A DNA stretch of 64,000 nucleotides from Tabrizicola piscis (GTDB lineage: Bacteria > Pseudomonadota > Alphaproteobacteria > Rhodobacterales > Rhodobacteraceae): the NCBI RefSeq assembly GCF_003940805.1, contig NZ_CP034328.1, positions 1,780,001 through 1,844,000 of the forward strand, in the 5' to 3' direction. Numbering within the stretch: the first letter of the stretch is position 1; every line of letters starts with the position of its first letter. The notes below the pieces were generated by a model. That model ran no database searches, had not been told where the DNA came from, and saw nothing but the letters and a program-made list of their open reading frames with translations. Positions 58,132 through 64,000 of the stretch are shown one piece after another. The translations under genes were made by a program, and so were the position numbers.

Positions 58132-59078
58132 CACGAACTCCTTGCGGGCGATAGAACCTCGTCCGCAACTTCGAAGGGTGCGCAGGCGGCCAGGCTGACC
58201 GAATACTTCAGGTCATCCACTCCCTCAGGCAGAGGGGGGACAATGCGAGGAAATTCTTCGGTGACCTGGAAGATGCGCGCATGACCGGTTTTCCAGACGC
58301 GGTGGGAGTCGACTTGTTCGGATAAATAGCCGGAAGCGGCCAATCGTTGCTCCCACAGGCTGGCTGCTGCTGGGTCACCACCGAAGCACGCTGCAGTGGC
58401 GTCGACATGATCCGCAAGCGTCATCCCTTGATCCGCCAGCGCCGTGTCGACATCGATGACGCGTAGATAGAGTGCGGAGCCGTCTACGGTCGCCAGCTGG
58501 GCAGCAGAGGAGATGGTGATCTTCGGGTGGGCGGCTCCACGTCGCGCCTTCACCTCGACATGCATGTCCGCGAGCTCGAAGTCCTTGGGACTGCCCGTAG
58601 GGCCCATCCAAGCTCCGATTGCCGTCAGCGCACCATGACGATCGACCAAGTCGCGCAGGACTGCCAATTCGGCCACCAGGCCTCGTTGCTCCTCGATCGA
58701 CAGCCCTTCGACCACCCCCGCGCGGAGCAGGTGGTGCCAACGCATCGTCCGCTGGATTGCCCGAGAAAGGACCGAGCCGGCTGTCTCGGCCCGCTCGGCC
58801 GCAGTGACCACGTCGCGACAAAGCGTCTCGAAGATCTCGACCTGACTACGATCTTCAAGGCTGATGCAGAAGATCTCTCGATTGTCGACGAGGCGATAGG
58901 ACAGCGACAAGTTTCGGAGGATGGGGATTGGATGCACCGTCGGTGTCCCTTCCGGCACTCTGAGCAGCAGCCCAGGAAGACCGTTCGGCATCACAGCCCA
59001 GAAGAAATCGTAGCGGCCTTCACTGTCGACACGACGTCCGATGTCGGGCGCAAGCCCCGCCCAAGGGGTGTCATTCAT
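58131..59078 (-). CDS. PD-(D/E)XK motif protein (DUF4420 type)
   Basis: A 315-residue protein with a restriction-like nuclease core. The signature is E137 (GLVAELAVL), then PTGSPKDFELADMHVEVKARRG, with Asp166 and the E175-V-K177 pair, fitting the D-(D/E)xK pattern. The upstream region (WAVMPNGLPGLLLRVPEG and SLSYRL..IFCISLED) is the family's N-terminal domain. The ATG at 59078 overlaps the Z1 stop by 8 bases; its stop overlaps the AIPR start by 1. It is the candidate cleaving nuclease of the system. Confidence 0.88.
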   Translation of the reverse strand: MNDTPWAGLAPDIGRRVDSEGRYDFFWAVMPNGLPGLLLRVPEGTPTVHPIPILRNLSLSYRLVDNREIFCISLEDRSQVEIFETLCRDVVTAAERAETAGSVLSRAIQRTMRWHHLLRAGVVEGLSIEEQRGLVAELAVLRDLVDRHGALTAIGAWMGPTGSPKDFELADMHVEVKARRGAAHPKITISSAAQLATVDGSALYLRVIDVDTALADQGMTLADHVDATAACFGGDPAAASLWEQRLAASGYLSEQVDSHRVWKTGHARIFQVTEEFPRIVPPLPEGVDDLKYSVSLAACAPFEVADEVLSPARSS

Positions 59079-61800
59079 CGAGATTGGCTCCCTCGTCGAG
59101 GTCCGGCTCGCCATAGAGCTCGCGGAACTTCTGGGTGTTGACGACATATTCGACACGCTCGTCCGGCGTGGACGAGACTGGCAAGCTCATCCCCCAGCCG
59201 ACGACCAGCGATTTCGGGAAGTTCCAGGGAAGCGTGCGAGGAGAGCCGTCAGCTTTCTCGTAGTTGTCGCGGATGTTTATGATCTGGAGGATGAAAAGGG
59301 GCTTGGTCCGGACCTTGCGATAGATGCTGTCCGGGTAGTTCACAGGGCCCTCGGCGGGTTTGCCTTCGATCTTCCGGTAGGCTGCTTCGGCAGCAGCCGC
59401 GGCGGCTGGGTCAACTCCGACTTTCTCCACTCCGCGCGAGGCAATCCTCGCCTTTTTTCCGCTGATGGAAAGCATATCTCGCGACAGATCGTCGAGGTCG
59501 ATCCTGCGCACTTGGGGGCCAATCCGCCAAGTGCCATGCTCGAACGCCGGGAGATCGTTGCGGACGCTGGCGACCAGCACGTCCCAGTCGGCCAGTTCAT
59601 CCTCCTTCCTCGCGTTGAGATAAGCTCGTATCGGCCCGGGCTGGGTGAGGAACGCCGCCTCGTGGTTCCTCCAGCCGATCAGAAACCGATCGATCAGATC
59701 GACGGATATACCCGAAAGGAGCATCCCACCGCTTACGGGTTGAGCAGATGCTGCCCCATGACCCGACGCATCAAGCTGGTCAAGGAAATCCTTCGCAAGC
59801 TGCATGTTTGCGTCGATGTCCCTGAGGCCGAGCTTTGCAGTCTCCACCCAGGCGTTGGAAAGGCCCACCTGGATCACGGTCTGGCCCGCTCCCATCTTGT
59901 TGCGCGCTGTCACCATGAGCGCGGTCGGATGGCTTCGGACCGCCAGACCAAAGTCGGCAGGCGTTAACTTCGCATTCTCCATGTTCTTGAGTTCGCGGTG
60001 CAGCTCTGCGGTGGCCTCGGCGATGTGGGCATACCAGTCGATTGCGTCGAGCGGCATCCAGATCCGGCAGAGATCCTCGTAACCGCCCCGGTAGCCGAAC
60101 CACCGGCCCATCTGCATCAACGTGTCATACATCATGGTATTTCGCAGGAACCAAGTTATGGTCAGACCCTCCAACGTCAGCCCGCGCGACAGCGAGTAGC
60201 CACCGACCGCGATCACCGTCTGGCCGAGATCGCCCGTCGCCGCATAGTCGAGACCGTTGCCTCGGCTGTTTACCTCCACCACCTTTGCCGCAGCGATCGC
60301 GTCATAGAGAGCTGCCTGGATCTCGGCCCAGTCAAACCCGCAGTCCTGATACTCCGCCTCGAATATCTCGCGCAGAGCCGCAATTTCCGGGTCAGCCAAA
60401 CCCGCCCTGCCCAGAGAAGCATTCACGCGCACAGCATTCTGCATTGCGACGAGACGCTCATGGATCCGGTTGCGGAGTTGTCCCTGAACATCCGTGAACC
60501 GGCTCGCGTTGACCAGCATCGAGCAATGTTTGGAACCCTGTCCACGCAGGTTCCGGATGGCCCGAGCGACCAAGAAGGCGCGCAGGGCTCGGATAAGGGA
60601 CGGCGGCAGCTCGGTGATGTTCTGCGTGATCTGATGCTTGATGGGCAGAAGATCCCCATTGTCATCGATCTGGCGTAGCCAGGTGGGCGCACCGTCCTCG
60701 GGAAGTCCATCGATGAAGACCTTGCTGGCGCCAAAGTAGTTCGTAGGAGCGTCGAGCCCGATGATGAAGTGGCGCGGGAAAAGATCCTCTTTCAGCGCGT
60801 CGTCATACTGGTCGGGATCGACGAAGATGTTGGCGAACGGAGTCGCCGTGTAGCCGACATAACAGCTGCGGTGGAAGGTCGCGAGCAGATCGCGAATCTG
60901 CGCGTTGATCTTCGTCACCTCATCTTTGGCGTATTTCGTGTTGATTGAGGCGTTGTCCGCCTCGTCATCGATCAGCAGCATGGGCTGATCGATCATCAGG
61001 TCATCACCCTTGGCGCTGTTGTCGCGCAGCCAGTCGAGGAGGTTCTTGAGCGTGCTGGGGTTCTTCTTGATAACCAGGACAACGGGCACCTTGTAGGAGT
61101 CGATCTGACTGGTGTTGGTGGAGGCCGTCTCCTTGTGGAAGTCGCGCTTTGCACTGGTCAGGCTGACCGGCACGTTGCGATCATCGAAGAGACCTACGCC
61201 GATCGAATGGTCGCCCTTCTTTTGACCGGCCTTCGCGGTATCACGGCCGATGAAACCCTCGTCGATCCGCGCCTGCGTCTGGTTGCGAAGATTGTTGTGG
61301 ATCCCGGCGATGACGATGATCAGTCGGTATCCGGCATCGGCGGCCTTGCAGATCAACCCAGCATAGTTCGCCGTCTTTCCGCTCTGCACATGGCCAACGA
61401 CCATCCCCCGGCGGTCCCATTTCTCCTCAAGTCTGGGGTTTCCGAGCCGCGAGAGGATTCGGTCGGTCACGAAATCCGTCGAGGTGACGACATCCTGCGG
61501 CAACCCGGTCTTGAGAAGAAGCTTCTTGTAGCGCTCCCAGTAGAACGGTTCGATCGAGGCCTTGGCATCGTCGAGCCAAGGGCGGAAACCTACGTCGTCC
61601 ACCATTGCGCCAAGGCCCATCGTGACACCCAAGCGAGCCTCAATTTCCTTGGCAAGCCGTTCCAGCTCGGCAGGTGCGGCGTCGATGTTCAACGCGCCGT
61701 TCATCGTGGCGATAAAGGATCGCAGCTCGGCGCCGGTCTTCTTCTGATGCGCAAGAGATTGCGATACCACCGAGTCAAGATGGGCGATCTGAGCAGTCAT
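59071..61800 (-). CDS. Z1-domain protein (SF2-like ATPase/helicase)
   Basis: A 909-residue protein with a Z1 helicase-like core: Walker A VVGHVQSGKTANYAGLI (136-143 GHVQSGKT), Walker B-like LLIDDEADNAS (276-282), SF2 motif III-like YVGYTATPFANIF (316-324), and the Z1 hallmark GRWFGYRGGYEDLCRIWMP in the middle. The N-terminal 130 residues and C-terminal 250 residues are less characteristic. It starts 4 bases after the GHKL ATPase stop, following GGAAGG. In related loci Z1 proteins partner the GHKL ATPase and a nuclease, probably moving on DNA. Confidence 0.92.
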   Translation of the reverse strand: MTAQIAHLDSVVSQSLAHQKKTGAELRSFIATMNGALNIDAAPAELERLAKEIEARLGVTMGLGAMVDDVGFRPWLDDAKASIEPFYWERYKKLLLKTGLPQDVVTSTDFVTDRILSRLGNPRLEEKWDRRGMVVGHVQSGKTANYAGLICKAADAGYRLIIVIAGIHNNLRNQTQARIDEGFIGRDTAKAGQKKGDHSIGVGLFDDRNVPVSLTSAKRDFHKETASTNTSQIDSYKVPVVLVIKKNPSTLKNLLDWLRDNSAKGDDLMIDQPMLLIDDEADNASINTKYAKDEVTKINAQIRDLLATFHRSCYVGYTATPFANIFVDPDQYDDALKEDLFPRHFIIGLDAPTNYFGASKVFIDGLPEDGAPTWLRQIDDNGDLLPIKHQITQNITELPPSLIRALRAFLVARAIRNLRGQGSKHCSMLVNASRFTDVQGQLRNRIHERLVAMQNAVRVNASLGRAGLADPEIAALREIFEAEYQDCGFDWAEIQAALYDAIAAAKVVEVNSRGNGLDYAATGDLGQTVIAVGGYSLSRGLTLEGLTITWFLRNTMMYDTLMQMGRWFGYRGGYEDLCRIWMPLDAIDWYAHIAEATAELHRELKNMENAKLTPADFGLAVRSHPTALMVTARNKMGAGQTVIQVGLSNAWVETAKLGLRDIDANMQLAKDFLDQLDASGHGAASAQPVSGGMLLSGISVDLIDRFLIGWRNHEAAFLTQPGPIRAYLNARKEDELADWDVLVASVRNDLPAFEHGTWRIGPQVRRIDLDDLSRDMLSISGKKARIASRGVEKVGVDPAAAAAAEAAYRKIEGKPAEGPVNYPDSIYRKVRTKPLFILQIINIRDNYEKADGSPRTLPWNFPKSLVVGWGMSLPVSSTPDERVEYVVNTQKFRELYGEPDLDEGANLDE

Positions 61801-61804
61801 TCGT

Positions 61805-63280
61805 TCAACCTTCCACAATATCTTCAATCAGCTGCCGGACGCTGTCCCGGTGACGGTGCAGCGGCTCGACCGAACATAGCGCGTTCACTACGTCCTTTCC
61901 TGCCATGCCCGTCGACAGAAGCGTCCGCACTGCCTGTTCGACCGATTCAGCGATATCCACGAACTCGGCAGGATCAGCCTCCACGCTTTCGGCTGCACCT
62001 AGCATGTCAGCGTGCAGTGCCCCGACAGGCAACCCTGCACCGAGGAGCGTGATGCACGTCCTGAACCCGTGCTGAAACTCCTCTGGAAGAGACGACATGA
62101 ACCCGGCAATCGCCGGATGATCCCCATTCGGTCGGTAGATGATTGCGCCGTCCTTCTGAAACCTGCTCCAGAGAGGAAGGTTGGCCTGATCGACCAGCTT
62201 GCGGCCGCGTCGCTGATACGTCCGCTTGGAGGTGCCCTGCATCCGCTCCACGATCTTTCGCAGGCGCTCGCGAACCATCGGTGGCATCTGAGCCGAGGCC
62301 TTTCGGACGTCGATCTTCCAGTCGGCATCCATGGTGTTGGGGATGTCGACCCGGACTCGTGACAGCTTCGTCAACTCTGTCGCTCGGGCGAGGCCGAGCC
62401 AGCCGCCCGCGATGATCAACCGTCGCTCACGGTAGATGTAGAAGCCTTGCGAGCGAAGATGTCCCTCCGGTCCACCGACCTCCTCCCATTCCATCTTCGA
62501 CATCCGGCTGTGATGCGGAACGGTGAAGGTCTGCGTAACGACTGTCCCGTTCGCGAGGGAGAGCAACTCCTCGTCGTCGATCTGAGTCGCCTTGTTGGCG
62601 GAGGCGAAGGGATCGATCGGCGATAGCTTGCGATCGTTCAGTATCAGTCTCAACTGGGGCCGCGTCCCCTCCATGTAGCGGTGGAAGCACAACCGAAGGT
62701 GCTGTTCGGCCTCGGCCAAAGCAGCGTTGATCTCGGCAGAGCGCTTCGTGCCGTCGTGACGGTAGCTCGCCGCGAGTCGATCAAGCTTCCGCCAGATGAC
62801 CACGGTCCCGGTCGCACCAATGCGGTCAATGCCGGGGGCATCAGACGTATCGTCCTCCAAGAGGACCTCCCAGCGGTTGGTCCGAGAAACTTCGTCCAGA
62901 TCCCAAGTTGCCACCGAAGTCACGCCATCCTTTCGCGTAGCGACGGTGAGCTGGCGGCACTGCGAGAAGCTCGCGCTCTTCAGCCCTAGGCCGAACCTGC
63001 CGAGGTCATGGCATTCGCGGGGGTCGAGCGGGTTCCTGGAGCCAGGCCGCATCGCCTCGATCAATTCGTGTTCGGACATTCCCGCCCCATCGTCGACTAT
63101 CGCGATCCAAGGCGCATCCGAGATGGTGTCGGCGAGGATCTGGACCAACCCCGCTCCGGCGGTGATCGAATTGTCGATAACATCCGCCATGGCGGTGGAA
63201 AGCGTATACCCGAAATCGCGCATGCCCTCGATCAGAGAGGCGGCGTGCGGGGTGGCATCAGCCGTGCGACGTTGGCTCAT
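61805..63280 (-). CDS. GHKL ATPase of the paraMORC/MutL-like type
   Basis: A 491-residue protein with the Bergerat ATP fold: N-box STAMADVIDNSITAGA (27-43), G1 box AIVDDGAGMSE (60-70), G2 box DLGRFGLGLKSASFSQC (91-108), and a later TGTVVIWRKL lid segment, followed by an S5-like region and an alpha-helical C-terminus. The position of the catalytic Glu in E-x-x-D-N is Asp here (DVIDN), as in several paraMORC proteins. It begins the four-gene operon. It resembles the prokaryotic relatives of MORC that are found in restriction-modification loci. Confidence 0.9.
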   Translation of the reverse strand: MSQRRTADATPHAASLIEGMRDFGYTLSTAMADVIDNSITAGAGLVQILADTISDAPWIAIVDDGAGMSEHELIEAMRPGSRNPLDPRECHDLGRFGLGLKSASFSQCRQLTVATRKDGVTSVATWDLDEVSRTNRWEVLLEDDTSDAPGIDRIGATGTVVIWRKLDRLAASYRHDGTKRSAEINAALAEAEQHLRLCFHRYMEGTRPQLRLILNDRKLSPIDPFASANKATQIDDEELLSLANGTVVTQTFTVPHHSRMSKMEWEEVGGPEGHLRSQGFYIYRERRLIIAGGWLGLARATELTKLSRVRVDIPNTMDADWKIDVRKASAQMPPMVRERLRKIVERMQGTSKRTYQRRGRKLVDQANLPLWSRFQKDGAIIYRPNGDHPAIAGFMSSLPEEFQHGFRTCITLLGAGLPVGALHADMLGAAESVEADPAEFVDIAESVEQAVRTLLSTGMAGKDVVNALCSVEPLHRHRDSVRQLIEDIVEG

Positions 63281-63556
63281 GGATCGCCTCTTGACATCAA
63301 TAAGTTGGGTCCGCCAATTCTGTCCCCAGGGTCAAGCGTCATCAGCCTTCGTCACAAAGTTCCTGGTCCTGACTGCGGAAACATTGGGGCGATATTTAGG
63401 TCGGACATCACAGTTGGTTCCGGTGCGAGATCGCGATACTGCGATTCCTGTGTGGGTCATACTGTGCCCAGCACCGCGCCGTGGATCGCTGTTGCAGCAC
63501 GATCTGATTGAAGCCCTCGAGCTATGGCTGCAAGCGAACAAAGCTGTGTAGCCGGA

Positions 63557-63574
63557 GCGTTGATCAATCAACGC
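63557..63574. promoter_or_regulatory. Palindrome 1 upstream of the defence operon
   Basis: GCGTTGATCAATCAACGC: 8-bp arms GCGTTGAT/ATCAACGC around CA. The same arms occur 64 bp away. Candidate operator, about 280 bp upstream of the operon start; the regulator is not seen. Confidence 0.45.
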
Positions 63575-63620
63575 TTGCACCAGTGATCGTGGAGCCGCTC
63601 GCTTCCTGCGTCTACGATGT

Positions 63621-63638
63621 GCGTTGATCGATCAACGG
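63621..63638. promoter_or_regulatory. Palindrome 2 upstream of the defence operon
   Basis: GCGTTGATCGATCAACGG contains the perfect 16-base palindrome CGTTGATCGATCAACG and repeats the arm of palindrome 1, with centres 64 bp apart. Candidate operator. Confidence 0.45.
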
Positions 63639-63880
63639 ACTCTTCGAGAAAGCCGGGGCCTCTATAGGAGCGCGTTCGGACTCTGACTCATGAGAGCCCC
63701 GCACAGCGCCCCAACCTGTTGCCGGCCGTTCCTCTACCCTGTGGCCCTACTAGGCCCTCTGGTGACCCGCTCCGGGACTATACGGTGGCAACGAGGCACT
63801 GGTAGTGACATTTTTGCACCATGATCAGAGGGAGGTGCCGAGATGCGTTCCAAAACAGGACCGCGCGTTTCGACTGAGCA

Positions 63881-64000
63881 TCATCCATACGGCGTCCCCA
63901 TCTGCCAGATCGGTGGAAAAGCCGCGAGACCGTCGCTGGATGGTTCGGCCACTTTCTGCTTCGCCATCGCTTCCTTGGTGCGCTTGGAGATTTCCTCTGC
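63881..64000 (-). pseudogene. Partial serine recombinase/resolvase-like tail (runs off the right edge)
   Basis: The last 39 codons of an ORF entering from the right edge read AEEISKRTKEAMAKQK, which matches the end of the catalytic domain of serine resolvases/recombinases (pattern E-x-x-x-I-S-x-R-T-K-x-A-L/M). The following residues (VAEPSSDGLAAFPPIWQMG) do not continue the family and the frame stops, so the gene looks truncated or fused by rearrangement. The upstream part is outside the window; therefore intact or not is uncertain. Confidence 0.5.

Larger units (their letters stand above)
63281..63880. other. Non-coding stretch upstream of the defence operon
   Basis: About 600 bp without a convincing gene. 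It should carry the operon promoter. It contains two similar palindromes (63557-63574 and 63621-63638) and short open frames on both strands that match nothing recognisable. Nothing else was identified. Confidence 0.5.
51238..64000. mobile_element. Putative integrated genomic island (defence cargo), right end not in window
   Basis: The segment begins with a tyrosine recombinase and carries a restriction-modification-like locus; its right part, at the window edge, contains a stub resembling a serine recombinase. Visible GC content and codon usage are lower at its start than in the preceding housekeeping genes. Boundaries are approximate, and the left edge is set by the last core gene. No att repeat was identified. 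Confidence 0.5.

Noticed and set aside
61805..63280. Loss of ATPase activity from the Asp in place of the usual catalytic Glu in the GHKL N-box
   Set aside because: DVIDN-type N-boxes are common in paraMORC-like proteins and the G1 and G2 boxes are intact, so inactivation is not supported.
62796..63551. Plus-strand ORF overlapping the GHKL gene start
   Set aside because: Mostly antisense to the ATPase gene; the last 60 codons match nothing recognisable.
63332..63580. 82-codon minus-strand ORF just upstream of the defence operon
   Set aside because: Starts inside a palindrome, has no ribosome site and no recognisable motif, and the composition does not look coding.

Overview
The window is chromosomal DNA from an alphaproteobacterium of the family Rhodobacteraceae (Rhodobacter, Gemmobacter, Tabrizicola or a close relative). 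The evidence is the high GC content, the ccoNOQP-ccoGHIS block divergent from an FnrL-boxed universal stress gene, the fnrL-hemN pair, a membrane-anchored c-type cytochrome, and an MbfA iron exporter with an Irr-like box. Genus is inference; no 16S gene is present.

Region 1 (1-4.0 kb) holds clpS, a HAD hydrolase, a D,D-carboxypeptidase with a SPOR tail and an FAH-fold hydrolase. Region 2 (4.0-17.4 kb) is a microaerobic respiration block: ccoS, ccoI, ccoH and ccoG (assembly, copper delivery), ccoP, ccoQ, ccoO and ccoN (cbb3 oxidase), a Usp protein, a frameshifted PhzF-like gene, fnrL, hemN and a glycosyltransferase. FNR-type palindromes lie in both divergent promoters, and two of them are identical 14-mers. 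Region 3 (17.4-32.4 kb) holds the yejABEF peptide ABC transporter, a membrane-anchored cytochrome c, pheA, a SRPBCC protein, nudC, a CpdB-like nucleotidase, a HAD phosphatase, a frameshifted M24 peptidase gene, and an alpha/beta hydrolase divergent from a TetR regulator with two operator palindromes.

Region 4 (32.4-51.2 kb) is mostly housekeeping. It has the SRP RNA, dnaX-GNAT-ybaB-recR, accD-folC, a NYN-domain protein, and a TetR regulator with a small secreted protein and three operator palindromes. These are followed by mbfA-nitroreductase, a Ser/Thr signalling trio (PP2C, FHA, kinase), an AEC transporter, fghA, a CAP-domain protein, a DUF188 protein, an EamA transporter, a HAD hydrolase and an ornithine cyclodeaminase-like gene.

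Region 5 (51.3-64.0 kb) looks like an integrated island, visibly less GC-rich at its left end. It starts with a 602-residue tyrosine recombinase and ends, at the window edge, with what looks like the tail of a broken serine recombinase. Between them lies a multi-gene DNA modification/defence locus. A GIY-YIG-like nuclease, a tiny 50-codon ORF and a Vsr endonuclease are on the minus strand. A cytosine-C5 methyltransferase diverges from vsr. Convergent with the methyltransferase is a tightly coupled four-gene operon: a GHKL (paraMORC/MutL-like) ATPase, a Z1-domain ATPase/helicase, a PD-(D/E)XK (DUF4420) protein and an AIPR protein. The likely logic is that the methyltransferase marks self DNA, Vsr repairs the resulting T:G mismatches, and the ATPase/helicase/nuclease set attacks unmarked DNA. 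This locus is the best candidate for an incompletely characterised system in the window.

Two genes (PhzF-like and M24 peptidase) are split by single small indels in GC-rich tracts, so assembly error must be excluded before calling them pseudogenes. No tRNA, rRNA or CRISPR array was seen.
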